NCBI GenBank assembly: GCA_015069695.1
Contig: JADCRZ010000012.1
Coordinates: 1-64,000 of the forward strand
Direction of reading: 5' to 3'
DNA: 64,000 bases
Source: Williamsia sp.
GTDB taxonomy: Bacteria; Bacteroidota; Bacteroidia; Chitinophagales; Chitinophagaceae
Under the pieces are notes generated by a model, which was given only the letters and a program-made list of their open reading frames with translations, had not been told where the DNA came from and ran no database searches. Numbering within the stretch: the first letter of the stretch is position 1; the number at the start of each line of letters is the position of its first letter. The position numbers were made by a program, and so were the translations under genes. This document shows, in pieces, positions 15,960-25,800 of the stretch.

Positions 15960-18191
15960 ATGAAAAAAATAACTGTCCTGGCCTTCTTCCTGGCTCAAGC
16001 TTTCTGTGGATTTGGCCAATCATCCAATGGTGTTGTTCAGTATGTAGATCCGACCATTGGCGGGGTCGGGCAATTGCTGGAGCCTACCCGCCCCACCACC
16101 CACCTGCCCAACAGCGTCATCAGAATGTACCCGGTTCGCAGAGACCAGCTTGATGATCAGATCAGCTACTTCCCGCTTACCATGCACTCACACCGCAACG
16201 GCAATGTATTTGCGCTGATGCCGGTAACAGGGGAGGAGAGTGCCCGGAGCTGGAATACACGGTTTACCTACGACAACGAGAAAACAACCCCCTATTATTA
16301 CGGGGTCAGGTTTGAAGACAATGGAGTGGAGCTGGAGTTCAGTCCGGCCCGGCAAAGCGGCTATTTCAGGTGCAAGTTTCCTGCACAGGCTGCCCGCGTT
16401 CTGCGCATGAACGTGATCAACCAGATCGGTGATATTACGGTGCAGGGTAAACGCAGTTTAACCGGCCGGGAAAGGTTCAACGGCATGGAAGCGTTTTTAT
16501 ATGCCGAACTCAATACAGACATCGATAGTTCCCGCTACCGGAGTGAGCAGGATAAAAAGGGCCTGCTGCTCTACCTGGCAGCCGGTTCACAGCCGGTTGA
16601 CCTGCGTTATGGTATTTCCTTTATCAGCCTGGAACAGGCGAAGCAAAACCTGCAAAAAGAGATCACCGATTGGAATTTCGAAGCCCTGAAAAACAAGGCG
16701 CTGGCAACCTGGGAAGCTACCCTGGGACAGGTCCAGCTGCAAGGTGGAACAGAACAACAAAAGCGCACTTTTTACACCGCTTTGTACCGCACCTATGAGC
16801 GCATGGTCAATATATCCGAGGGTGGCAAGTACTACAGCGCCTACGACCATCGCGTGCACACAGATACCCGCCCTTTTTATGTAGACAACTGGATGTGGGA
16901 TATGTACCTGGCCGACGAACCCCTTCACACCATCCTGCACCCCGCCATGGAGGCCGATAAAGTGGCTTCTTATATCCGGATGTACGAACAATCCGGCTGG
17001 ATGCCTTCTTTTGCGCTTCTGTATGGCGACAACCCCTGCATGACGGGCAACCACGCCGCAGCCTGGATGGCCGATGTGTATTTTAAAGGGATCAGGAACT
17101 TTGACATCCAGAAAGGGTATGAAGGGCTCAAGAAGAATTCGCTGGAAGCCACCCTCTTGCCCTGGCGCAACGGACCGGCTGTTTCACTGGACTCTTTTTA
17201 TACAGAGCACGGCTTTTACCCGGCCTTGAAACCGGGCGAAAAAGAAACCGTTCCGCAGGTGCACAATTTTGAACGCAGGCAGGCAGTTGCAGTAACCCTG
17301 CAAGCCAGCTATGACGATTGGTGCCTGGCCCAGTTGGCTGCTCAGCTGGGAAAAGCTGGCGATCATGAGCTGTTTTTAAAACGCGCAGGTTTCTACAAAA
17401 ATGTTTTCCGGACCGACAAGAAATTTATGTGGCCAAAAGATGCCAGTGGCGAATGGATCGAACCCTTTGATCCCAAGTTCTCCGGTGGCATGGGTGGCCG
17501 CGACTACACGACAGAAAACAACACATATACTTACGACTGGGATGTAAAACACGACCTGGAAGGCTTGTTCAGCCTGATGGGCGGCAAACAACAAGCCGGG
17601 CAAAAGCTCGACCAGCTGTTCCGCGAACCCCTGGGCCGCAGCAAATACGAATTCTGGTCCCGTTTTCCGGATGCAACCGGACTGGTTGGCCAGTACTCGA
17701 TCGGCAACGAACCCAGCTACCATATTCCTTACCTGTACAATTATTTGGGCACTCCCTGGAAAACGCAAAAGCGGATCCGCATGCTGATGGACACCTGGTA
17801 CCGCGATGATCTGTTCAGCATCCCCGGCGATGAAGATGGCGGCGGCACCAGCGCCTTTATCGTGCTTTCCATGCTGGGCTTTTATCCGGTTACACCAGGT
17901 GTTCCTGTGTACAACATCGGCAGTCCCAGCTTCATCCAATCCAGCATCCGCCTGGAGAATGGCAAGCTCTTTACCATCATCGCACACAACAATTCCAGGG
18001 TTAACCGCTATATCCAAAGCGCTACGCTCAACGGCAAGCCCTGGAACAAACCCTGGTTCTCCCATACCGATCTGATGAATGGCGGCAAGCTGGAGCTGGT
18101 AATGGGCCCGCTTCCCAACAAGACATGGGGTGCAGATCCCGCCAGCGCGCCGCCATCAGCGATGGGACTGGATGCAGCGAAGATCCAGTAA
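15960..18191 (+). CDS. GH92 family glycoside hydrolase (probable alpha-mannosidase), secreted
   Basis: A 743-residue exported enzyme with a signal peptide of about 20 residues (ending GFGQ). It shows the GH92 architecture: an N-terminal beta-sandwich starting YVDPTIGGVG, then an (alpha/alpha)6 barrel. YSIGNEPSYHIPYLYNY carries the candidate general acid Glu584, and PGDEDGGGTSAF holds acidic residues Asp624-Glu625-Asp626 at the usual general-base site, followed by LSMLGFYPVTPGVPVYNIGSP. Known GH92 enzymes are calcium-dependent inverting alpha-mannosidases; a few cleave mannosyl phosphodiesters. The common N-D-D-C-G form of the base motif is changed here to D-E-D-G-G, so linkage specificity may differ. 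ATG 15960 was chosen for the signal peptide. Confidence 0.88.
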   Translation: MKKITVLAFFLAQAFCGFGQSSNGVVQYVDPTIGGVGQLLEPTRPTTHLPNSVIRMYPVRRDQLDDQISYFPLTMHSHRNGNVFALMPVTGEESARSWNTRFTYDNEKTTPYYYGVRFEDNGVELEFSPARQSGYFRCKFPAQAARVLRMNVINQIGDITVQGKRSLTGRERFNGMEAFLYAELNTDIDSSRYRSEQDKKGLLLYLAAGSQPVDLRYGISFISLEQAKQNLQKEITDWNFEALKNKALATWEATLGQVQLQGGTEQQKRTFYTALYRTYERMVNISEGGKYYSAYDHRVHTDTRPFYVDNWMWDMYLADEPLHTILHPAMEADKVASYIRMYEQSGWMPSFALLYGDNPCMTGNHAAAWMADVYFKGIRNFDIQKGYEGLKKNSLEATLLPWRNGPAVSLDSFYTEHGFYPALKPGEKETVPQVHNFERRQAVAVTLQASYDDWCLAQLAAQLGKAGDHELFLKRAGFYKNVFRTDKKFMWPKDASGEWIEPFDPKFSGGMGGRDYTTENNTYTYDWDVKHDLEGLFSLMGGKQQAGQKLDQLFREPLGRSKYEFWSRFPDATGLVGQYSIGNEPSYHIPYLYNYLGTPWKTQKRIRMLMDTWYRDDLFSIPGDEDGGGTSAFIVLSMLGFYPVTPGVPVYNIGSPSFIQSSIRLENGKLFTIIAHNNSRVNRYIQSATLNGKPWNKPWFSHTDLMNGGKLELVMGPLPNKTWGADPASAPPSAMGLDAAKIQ

Positions 18192-18231
18192 AAGCTGGCA
18201 TATGTTAATACTATGACATAATCCCTGTTGA

Positions 18232-18264
18232 TTTGAGTTAATGTGTAAAATGTACATATCTTTG
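18232..18264 (+). promoter_or_regulatory. Promoter with a long untranslated leader
   Basis: TTTG at 18232-18235 and TATCTTTG at 18257-18264, an exact TAnnTTTG, with a 21-base spacer. The next coding start is at 18471, implying a leader of about 200 bases that contains no ORF of note. The leader is T/C- and A-rich, and I see no strong hairpin in it. Confidence 0.55.
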
Positions 18265-18470
18265 CATCGTACAGGAAGATAACACGCCACAAGCAGTAAG
18301 ACCCTTTCTACAGAAGTGCTCTCATCGTATAACAAAGACTTTCTCTAACAGGATTGTAATACCTCGACACGGCTTACAAACACCAGTTTCACAGGTTTCT
18401 TTTACACGAAGGATCATCCTAGAACAGTTCGTACTTTCTGTATAACATATTTTTCAACTAAATAAAAATC

Positions 18471-18899
18471 ATGAAAAAAAGTATCTATTTTTTTTGCCTC
18501 TTCGTACTCGTAACCTCCGGTCTTTCGTCGTACGCGCAGCAAAACAAACAAGTTTCCGACACAGTGGTTGTAAGCAATGAGTGGACCCGCCTGAACAATG
18601 ACATTAAGGGGCTTGATGCGAAACTGATCATTGCTAAAAACAATTTAACAACTTACCTGTCACAAGCTGGCCAGGTTCATGCGCAAAATCCTGCAGCTTC
18701 CCCTGTTAACCAGGCTCCAAAAGGCAGAACAGGCTCAACCGTTCCGGCTCCGGAGAATACCAAGAAAGATTATGAAAGTGCTTCCCAGGCTGCCAATCAA
18801 CGCTTGAACAGCCTGCACGACCAGATCTTTATCCTGGCTTCTGAAATCAGCAAAAAGAAACAGCAGTTAGCGCAGTTAAATGCTTCCAATGTGTTGTAA
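18471..18899 (+). CDS. Exported hypothetical protein with helical coiled-coil regions
   Basis: A 142-residue protein with a signal peptide (about 1-22, ending SSYAQ). Two helical heptad-like segments (WTRLNNDIKGLDAKLIIAKN, and a C-terminal NQRLNSLHDQIFILASEIS stretch followed by KKKQQLAQL) flank a Pro/Ala/Gly-rich linker (about 70-105). It looks like a small periplasmic helical-hairpin protein. No family recognised. It has its own promoter and a strong terminator, so it is a single-gene unit. Confidence 0.75.
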   Translation: MKKSIYFFCLFVLVTSGLSSYAQQNKQVSDTVVVSNEWTRLNNDIKGLDAKLIIAKNNLTTYLSQAGQVHAQNPAASPVNQAPKGRTGSTVPAPENTKKDYESASQAANQRLNSLHDQIFILASEISKKKQQLAQLNASNVL

Positions 18900-18921
18900 G
18901 AAAAGAAGGAAAAACGCCTGA

Positions 18922-18952
18922 AAATGCCTGCCCTTAAAGCAGGCATTTTTTG
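18922..18952. terminator. Strong bidirectional intrinsic terminator
   Basis: AAATGCCTGC (18922-18931) pairs with GCAGGCATTT (18939-18948) across a 7-base loop, with T residues continuing on the right and A residues on the left. It is a canonical hairpin plus T tract for the plus-strand gene ending at 18899, and equally placed for the minus-strand ABC transporter operon ending at 19042. Confidence 0.88.
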
Positions 18953-19041
18953 TGCCGGTATGATTGTGCAGGGAAGGATAAAAAATTTAACTGTTAAAGC
19001 CTTTGTTCAGCAGATCCGGCTTAGCAAATAGATAGCTCAAA

Positions 19042-19833
19042 CTACAGCTCCGCCTTGATCTCCTGCAGCGTATCGATGAAGGCTTTCTCGGTGCGGATGT
19101 TTTTCTTCCACGCAAGATCCCGTGCGCAGAGATCAATTTCCTTTTTGATGGTCGCACCCGGCTTGCCTTCTTCATGGCCCAGCACATACACCGTATCAGA
19201 GATGGCCACCGAAGTGCCGATATCATGGGATACGATGATCAGGGTTTTCAACTCATCGGAGAGGGATACATCGAGCAGCAACTCGACTACCCTGTCGAGC
19301 ACCAGGATGTCGAGACCGGAAAAAGGTTCATCAAGCAGGAGAAAGTCGGTGCCGTTGAGCATTTGCTGGATAATGCTCGCACGCTGGCGCTGTCCGCCGG
19401 AGAGTTCCTTGGGATAGCGTTTAAGGTGTTCTGTTAGGTTGAAGTCTTCTGCGTATTTGTAGATCGCCTCTTTTTCTTTTCCTTTCAGCGCCGGGTTCTT
19501 TTTAGCAGCCAGCTCAAGCGATGTATAGACGGTGCGCCATTCAAACAGGTAATAATTCTGAAACACGACGCCCATATCACCGGCTTTTACCGGCTTGTCT
19601 TTGCTGATGGTAACCGTGCCGGAACTGGGTTTGCCCAATCCGGCCAGGATGCGGAACAGCTGGGTTTTGCCAATGCCGCTCCGCCCGATCAGGGACACGA
19701 CCTGTCCTTGCTTCATGCCGGGACGGACAATGTCCTTGATCTCAAAATTTATATCGCGCAGGATCTGCTTGGTGCCGTAAAACAAGTTCACGTCTTTTAC
19801 CTTGAGCAGCACATCTGTTTTTGTGTATTCCAT
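19042..19833 (-). CDS. ABC transporter ATP-binding protein (nitrate/sulfonate/taurine-type)
   Basis: A 263-residue ATPase with every ABC motif: Walker A GRSGIGKT (50-57), Q-loop Gln92, signature LSGGQ (144-148), Walker B FLLLDEP (164-170) and switch His203. It resembles the SsuB/TauB/NrtD importer ATPases. The last gene of a three-gene operon with the permease and a solute-binding/OmpA fusion; its ATG overlaps the permease stop by one base (TAATG), which suggests translational coupling. The substrate cannot be told from the ATPase. Confidence 0.93.
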   Translation of the reverse strand: MEYTKTDVLLKVKDVNLFYGTKQILRDINFEIKDIVRPGMKQGQVVSLIGRSGIGKTQLFRILAGLGKPSSGTVTISKDKPVKAGDMGVVFQNYYLFEWRTVYTSLELAAKKNPALKGKEKEAIYKYAEDFNLTEHLKRYPKELSGGQRQRASIIQQMLNGTDFLLLDEPFSGLDILVLDRVVELLLDVSLSDELKTLIIVSHDIGTSVAISDTVYVLGHEEGKPGATIKKEIDLCARDLAWKKNIRTEKAFIDTLQEIKAEL

Positions 19834-20612
19834 TACAGTGGTTGGCTTTCAAATTTAGAATAGGGCAGGAACCATACTTTGAGAGTTCCCAATAAATAGT
19901 CAAACAGCAAGCCGAGGAGAAAGATCACGATCTGGATCGAAATCACGTTGGTAAGATCGTTGTACTTGTTGTATTTGATGAGCAGGGTACCGATCCCGCC
20001 TTCTCCCATGCTATAACCTTCTACGAGGGTGATCATCAGCCAGGAGATCGCAAAGTTCTGCCGCACGATCTCAAATACCTGGTCTGCCTTTCCTACAATG
20101 ACTACTTCATAAAGTGTTTCCCAGTTTGTATAGCCAAGGGTTTTACAAAGTTCATATTGCTGTCTCTCTGTTGAGATAATAACTGCCAGGAAAGAAGTTA
20201 CAAAGAACGGTACAATGCCAAAGATCAGGAGTGATAGTTTCAGCTGTCCGCCGTTTTGGGTGAGCAGGGTGAATATAAAAATAAACCCTGTAAGTGTCAG
20301 GTACCTGCACTTGACCAGGAACCGGGCGATGGTGTGGAAAAAAGGCAGTACGGAAAGATAGGAGAAAAATAAGGTGATGATAACGGCGATCGCCATCGCC
20401 TTCACCGTAAGCAGCACGCTGATAATGATGTTGTCCCACAGCAGGCGGCTGAAAAGCAGCGCTCCCAGGGCTTTGCCGACCTGCAGCGGTTTAGGGATCA
20501 ATCCGTTGGAAGTAAGGTGCCAGAATAAAAGGGCCAGGATGATCTGCCCCACAATCATAATTGCAAGGGTAGTCCGGTCGACCCTGCCAAAGGGCCTGAA
20601 AATATGTTTCAT
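19833..20612 (-). CDS. ABC transporter permease (BPD_transp_1 type)
   Basis: A 259-residue integral membrane protein with about six hydrophobic segments. The conserved permease loop for contact with the ATPase is in the segment LCKTLGYTNWETLYEVVIVG with nearby A-D-Q. The start is placed at the ATG 20610-20612 (MKHIFRPFGRVDRTTLAIMI). The open frame goes on upstream to 20783, but that part would overlap the preceding gene and is not membrane-like. It fits the SsuC/TauC importer class. It sits 70 bases after the solute-binding/OmpA gene and is coupled to the ATPase gene. Confidence 0.88.
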   Translation of the reverse strand: MKHIFRPFGRVDRTTLAIMIVGQIILALLFWHLTSNGLIPKPLQVGKALGALLFSRLLWDNIIISVLLTVKAMAIAVIITLFFSYLSVLPFFHTIARFLVKCRYLTLTGFIFIFTLLTQNGGQLKLSLLIFGIVPFFVTSFLAVIISTERQQYELCKTLGYTNWETLYEVVIVGKADQVFEIVRQNFAISWLMITLVEGYSMGEGGIGTLLIKYNKYNDLTNVISIQIVIFLLGLLFDYLLGTLKVWFLPYSKFESQPL

Positions 20613-20682
20613 AATAAGGGGGTGAAACCGGGAGCGTTGAACGGCGCCCCCGGTTGTAAAATTTGAAATGTTGTTTACAGGA

Positions 20683-22449
20683 TTATTCTCCCAGCACGAT
20701 TTCCACGCGCCTGTTTTTACTTTTGCCCAATGCAGTAGCGTTGTCTGCGATAGGCTTGGTGGAGCCATACCCTTTTGTTTCAATGCGTGCTTCCTTCATG
20801 CCTTTTTGCAGCAGGTAATCGCGCACGGAATTGGCCCGTTTTTCCGAAAGCGGAATGTTTACATCATCCGATCCGCTGTTGTCTGTATGCCCATAGATAC
20901 CCAGCTTCAAGCCCTCTGCAACAACGGCAGATTCAAAGATCTCATCAAGCAGCTTGTAGGAAGAAGGTTTGATGGTAGCAGAATTGGTTTCAAACTCGAT
21001 CGAATACGATTTGGAAGAAACTTCCGAAGTAATCTCGTTCGCGTATTTGGCCTGGATGGCTTTTCCTGTCAGCAGTTCCGGATGATTGGAGATCACGCTG
21101 TTGAGGAAGGATTTGTCCACCGCTTTTTCATAAGGAACGAAAGTGGGCATCAGCGTAGGATACATCTTTACCATCAGGTTGCCGAAGGTGTTGTAAACGG
21201 CTTTGTAGCGGTCTACCTTGTCGCTGCCCAATCCATAAGTATTGGCCATGTCGTTCAGGTTAAAAACGGTTGAACCGCCCAGGCTTACCTTCATACCCTG
21301 TACATCCTTTTCTTCAGAGCCGTTGTAGTATTTAAGCCAGTAATCAGGGCTTTGTTCCTTGTATACGTCGGTGCTGACTTTTGCCGCAAATTCCTTTGCG
21401 TCGTTGTATGATCTGACCTGGTCGCCTGCCTGCGCCAGCGCAATGATCATGTTTTCAACATCGGTGCGGTGGTCATACGCCCATTTTTTAATGGCGATGG
21501 TTTGGTTGGGCATCTGCGAAGCATACTGGCGGGTGTTGGCGATGGTAACCAGTCCGCCCTTTTTCTGGGATACGTTCACGTCGCCGGGGGTCCAGGTAGC
21601 GACCCCGTCTACGCCCACAGTGGTATCGCGGCCGGTCGTTCTGCCGTTTACCACCACTTTTCTCGTTTCTGTGTACCCGGTGATGTACTTGGTGGGAGCA
21701 TCCAGGAAATCGCTGGCTGCGATCAGGTTAATAGCTTCCGGATCGTACGTGGTTTCATCGGGATTGAGCTTGAGCCCGTTGTCGCCGGCCCATTTGATCA
21801 AGATATTGACGTCACCATCGCGCAGCACGCCTGCCACGCATTTGCCGATGGCGTTCTTGGGATCCTGTTTCCAGCTGGGTGGCGCCATCACCTGGTCTTC
21901 GCCGTATGATTTGCCGTGTGAGATGGGAAGAATGATGGGTTGGTATTCAGGCCCGAGGGGCTCCAGTGATTTGGCCAGGGAAGTCATAAAAGCGGGCATA
22001 CCATCACCCATAAACGTAACCAGCACAGCGGATGCGTTGGGATTGTTTTTGTAATCCTGTGCAAACTTCACCAGGTCGGCCATCTGCTTGTTACAGTCAT
22101 CCTGCCGGGTATAGGTGATGTCGAGCTTGGCCTGGTCGAACAAGGAGTTTTTGGTCGTGCGTACGCCACCGTTGGCATACATGCCGGAGAACTGGCTGTT
22201 CCAGGCCATGCGTTCCCAGTTGATCTGGGTACCGCCGTTCACGGCTTCCTCTGATGAAGGAAGGGGCAGTTTTGTTGCGTTGCCTGTCAGTGAGGCGTCC
22301 GGTGCATCTGGCAGGGCTACCTTGCCTAATTCAATAGATTGCGATACATCTTTGGGTCGTGACTGGTACCATTTGGCTACGAGTACGACAATTGCGACAA
22401 CAACCGCTACCAGCAAAATTTTGCCAGCGGGTTTTATTTTCAGTGCCAT
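20683..22449 (-). CDS. Membrane-anchored solute-binding protein fused to an OmpA peptidoglycan-binding domain
   Basis: A 588-residue two-part protein. Residues 10-27 are a single uncleaved membrane helix (PAGKILLVAVVVAIVVLVAK) with no lipobox. Residues 70-450 resemble an NMT1/phosphate-type periplasmic binding protein (NILIKWAGDNGLKLNPDE, SDFLDAPTKYITGYTETRK, GVATWTPGDV). Residues 480-588 are an OmpA C-terminal domain: FETNSATIKPSSYKLLDEI and GHTDNSG at 520-526, with Asp523 and Arg538 at the spacing that binds diaminopimelate. It would hold the binding protein between inner membrane and cell wall, beside its own permease and ATPase. Similar fusions are, as I recall, sometimes labelled phosphate-binding/OmpA, but the ligand here is unproven. 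Confidence 0.85.
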   Translation of the reverse strand: MALKIKPAGKILLVAVVVAIVVLVAKWYQSRPKDVSQSIELGKVALPDAPDASLTGNATKLPLPSSEEAVNGGTQINWERMAWNSQFSGMYANGGVRTTKNSLFDQAKLDITYTRQDDCNKQMADLVKFAQDYKNNPNASAVLVTFMGDGMPAFMTSLAKSLEPLGPEYQPIILPISHGKSYGEDQVMAPPSWKQDPKNAIGKCVAGVLRDGDVNILIKWAGDNGLKLNPDETTYDPEAINLIAASDFLDAPTKYITGYTETRKVVVNGRTTGRDTTVGVDGVATWTPGDVNVSQKKGGLVTIANTRQYASQMPNQTIAIKKWAYDHRTDVENMIIALAQAGDQVRSYNDAKEFAAKVSTDVYKEQSPDYWLKYYNGSEEKDVQGMKVSLGGSTVFNLNDMANTYGLGSDKVDRYKAVYNTFGNLMVKMYPTLMPTFVPYEKAVDKSFLNSVISNHPELLTGKAIQAKYANEITSEVSSKSYSIEFETNSATIKPSSYKLLDEIFESAVVAEGLKLGIYGHTDNSGSDDVNIPLSEKRANSVRDYLLQKGMKEARIETKGYGSTKPIADNATALGKSKNRRVEIVLGE

Positions 22450-22790
22450 TTTGTTTGTGTTTTAAAATTGGGGTTTGTTGAATCTTCTGCTGTACCAGGA
22501 AGTAGATTGTTGGTTGTCCGGCACAGCAATCCTTTTTTAAGATTTCTCCATAAAGGTATAATGTTCTTGATCATAAAAAAGGGTTGTTCATAACTTGTCA
22601 GTTCAACAGTTAACCTGCTTCGGTATGCGCCTGTAAGCTGTTCCCTGGCTTTCCGGAAAGAGTTTTATATGCTTTTATGTGTGCTACTGAGCGGAAGCCG
22701 GATGCTTATACGATCTATTTGGGTGCAGCTTTTTGACGCAGATAAGAGAAGGTTTTGTTGAGGGCAAATGCCCATTATTTGTCGCAATAA
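22450..22790. other. Divergent intergenic region upstream of the ABC operon and the SNF2 gene
   Basis: About 340 bases without a plausible gene on either strand. It must hold the promoter of the minus-strand ABC operon: TACCTTTA read on the minus strand near 22553 is one base from the -7 consensus. I found no clear binding-site repeat. Confidence 0.35.
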
Positions 22791-22824
22791 TTGAAAAAAG
22801 GTAATACGGGATGGGTTATATTTG
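22791..22824 (+). promoter_or_regulatory. Putative promoter of the SNF2 helicase gene
   Basis: TTG at 22791-22793 and TATATTTG at 22817-22824 (exact TAnnTTTG) with a 23-base spacer. The -7 element ends ten bases before the ATG at 22834, so the mRNA would have only a few leader bases. This argues against the in-frame TTG at 22822, which lies inside the element. Confidence 0.4.
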
Positions 22825-22833
22825 TTTTTCGAT

Positions 22834-25800
22834 ATGTCGAAGTTCTTCGGTAAGACCTGGTGGGGCCAGCAGTGGCTGAATTCGCTGTCGAACATCGACT
22901 ACAGCAACCGCTTACCGCGCGGCAGCACCTATGCCCGCAACGGCTCTGTCAAACACATCTACATCGACAAAAACACCATCCGCGCCAAGGTACAGGGCAG
23001 CCGCCCCCGTCCGTATGACATCACCATCATTGTGCCGCCTTTTTTTGATGCAGAAGTCAAACAGCTGATCAAAGCCCTTGCCGGCAAGCCGGTGATTATT
23101 TCCAAGCTGCTCAACCGCGAACTGGATCCTGAAGTGCTGGAGATTGCCGAGCGAAAAGGATTAAAGGTTTTCCCCCGCCAGTGGAGCGATTTAAAGATGC
23201 AATGCAGCTGCCCCGACTGGGCTACACCTTGCAAACACCTGGCAGCGATCATCTATAAGCTGAGCGCGGAAATCGACAACAACCCCTTCATGGTGTTTCA
23301 GCTGCACAAGGTTGATCTGCCCAAAGAGCTGGAGAAAGAAAATATCTTTATCCAGCAGGCAAGCGATGACGATATACCTTCTCTTAGCAGGGAGCTAAAG
23401 CCGGCAGGAAACAAAAAGAAGACAGAAAAAAAAGATACAGATAGCGGCGAACCCCTGCAGGAAGAAGCCCTGCAATCGCTTAATTTCTCCACACTCGAAC
23501 CGATCGGCGATTCACTGATCCAACTGGTCGGCGATTCACCGGCTTTTTATCTGAACAGCGGCAATTTCCGAGAGAAGTATGCACAGGTTCTGCTCAAAAG
23601 CATCCGGAATGCCCAGCGCATCATAACCGGCAAGGCCGGGTTGCAGGATTACTTCGGTGAAAGAGACCGCCGGGAGCGGTACCATCAAGGCATGCTACCG
23701 GCCGCCGATCTATCTATCGGTCATCATACCACGCTTTGCCTTTCTCTTTCTCCCAACAACGATTGTACGGTTTACGAAAATGATCAAGGGACGGCACTAC
23801 CTGTTGAACAGCTGATGGCCGTGTTGTGGAAAATACCGCCTGCCCAGCTGCCCGATTATCAGCCATCCGTAGCCGCACTTCGTACAACCCTTTTGCTGGG
23901 TCTTAACCTGCTCGCCAATGGGGCCGTGATTCCGCAACTGGTCCGGGTGGCCGACAAACAGTTTGTGATCCGCTGGCTGCCGGCACTGTTAAGCCGGCCC
24001 GTGAAGAACCTGGTAGAAAAGCTGGAACCCCTGCTGCCACCAGGTATCCTCAGATGGAATGGCCGCGAAGCCGTTGCGGAAAAGCCAGCAGTCAATTTGC
24101 TGTCTGTATTTTTAGGTCAGCTTATCCACCGGCTTGCAGAAACATACCCAAGCGATCCCTTCCTGAACTTGTTTTTTGATGGCGCGCATTTTTCTTTTCA
24201 TGAACCGGGGCATGAGTCCATCCCGGGTGGTATCCACGCCTGGCTGCAACGGTATTATCTCACCCAGGGCAAATACCGGCCCGCCATTGTAGTGGAAGAA
24301 GTAAAGAAGGATAAGTTTCAGCTAACCATCAGCATAGAAGAACGTGACAAGCCCCTTGAAAAACCCCTCACGCTACGGGAAGTTACCGGACAGAAAAAGT
24401 TTGACCAGTCGCGTTTTGAAATGCTGCAGTCGGTCACACAACTGAGTGCTTTTATTCCGGGTCTTGACCAGTATATCAATTCACCGAAGGAAGCAGGACT
24501 GGTGATGGATGCAGCTACCTTTGGTCCTTTTTTGATGCAGGCCATTCCGGCGATCCGGCTGCTTAACATCAACATCCTGCTGCCCAGATCGCTGCAATCG
24601 ATCCTGCGGCCCAAACCCAGTGTGCGTATTCAGCAAAAAACAGAAACTGGTACAGGCCACATGCGGCTCGACAGGCTGCTTGAATTTGACTGGCAGGTTG
24701 CCATGGGCGACCAGGTAGTCAGCCAGGCCGAATTCAACAAGCTCCTGCGCAACAGCGAGGGATTGATCAAGTACAAAACAGATTATATTTATGTGTCGCC
24801 GGCCGACCTGGAAAAATTGCACAAACATTTTTCCGCTGCCAAAGACTTGTCGCCTTACGATATGTTGCGCGCGGCGCTCAGCAATGAGTACTATGGCGCA
24901 GCCGTTGCGCTAAGTGCGGATGTAAAAGCGTTGATTGAACAGCTTACTGCCCAGGCTGAGACTGAACTTCCTGCCTGTTTGCAGGCAACCTTGCGGCCCT
25001 ACCAGCACCGGGGGTACTCCTGGATGGTGCGCAATACACGGATCGGGTTTGGCAGTGTGATCGCTGACGATATGGGCCTGGGCAAAACGCTGCAGGTGAT
25101 CACCACCCTGCTGAAGTATAAGCAGGAGGGGTCATTGAGGGATGAAAAAGCGCTGGTGGTTTCACCTACCGGTTTGCTCACCAACTGGCAGGCGGAGTTT
25201 GAAAAGTTTGCGCCTTCGCTGGATGTACGGCTTTACCACGGACTGGGCAGAAAGCTGGAGAGCGGACAGCCATTTGATGTGTTGTTAACATCCTATGGTG
25301 TGGTGCGCAGCGATGCAGCCAAATTGAGGAAATTAAAATGGTTTGTGCTCGTGATCGATGAAGCGCAGAACATCAAAAATTATGACTCTGAACAAAGCAA
25401 GGCCGTTAAAAGCATCCCTGCCGGCACCTTTATAGCCATGAGCGGAACGCCGGTGGAGAACCGCCTGAGTGAGCTCTGGAGCATCATGGATTTTTGCAAC
25501 CGGGGTTTTCTGGGAAGCTTGCAGGAGTTCAAGCAAAGCTATGCCAATCCCATCCAAAACCAGCACGACCTGCAAGTGGCGCAGAAGTTAAAAACCATTA
25601 CGGGACCTTTTCTGTTGCGCCGTTTAAAAAGCGACAAATCCATCATCAGCGATCTGCCTGATAAGATCGAGATCGACTCGTTCTCCCATCTCACACGCGA
25701 ACAGGCAAGCTTGTATGAACAAACCCTTCAAAAAGCCATGCAGGCCATTGAAGAAATTCCGGACACAGATCAACAATCCCTTTTCAAGCGACAGGGCATG

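Noticed and set aside
17376-18065. Long minus-strand open frame inside the GH92 gene (229 codons)
   Set aside because: Shadow of the strong coding frame on the other strand; no family-like motifs, and the GH92 frame is fully conserved.
21359-22054. Plus-strand open frame antisense to the solute-binding/OmpA gene (231 codons)
   Set aside because: Composition is that of a reverse-strand shadow (Ser/Pro/Val-rich with no domain); the minus frame has clear OmpA motifs.
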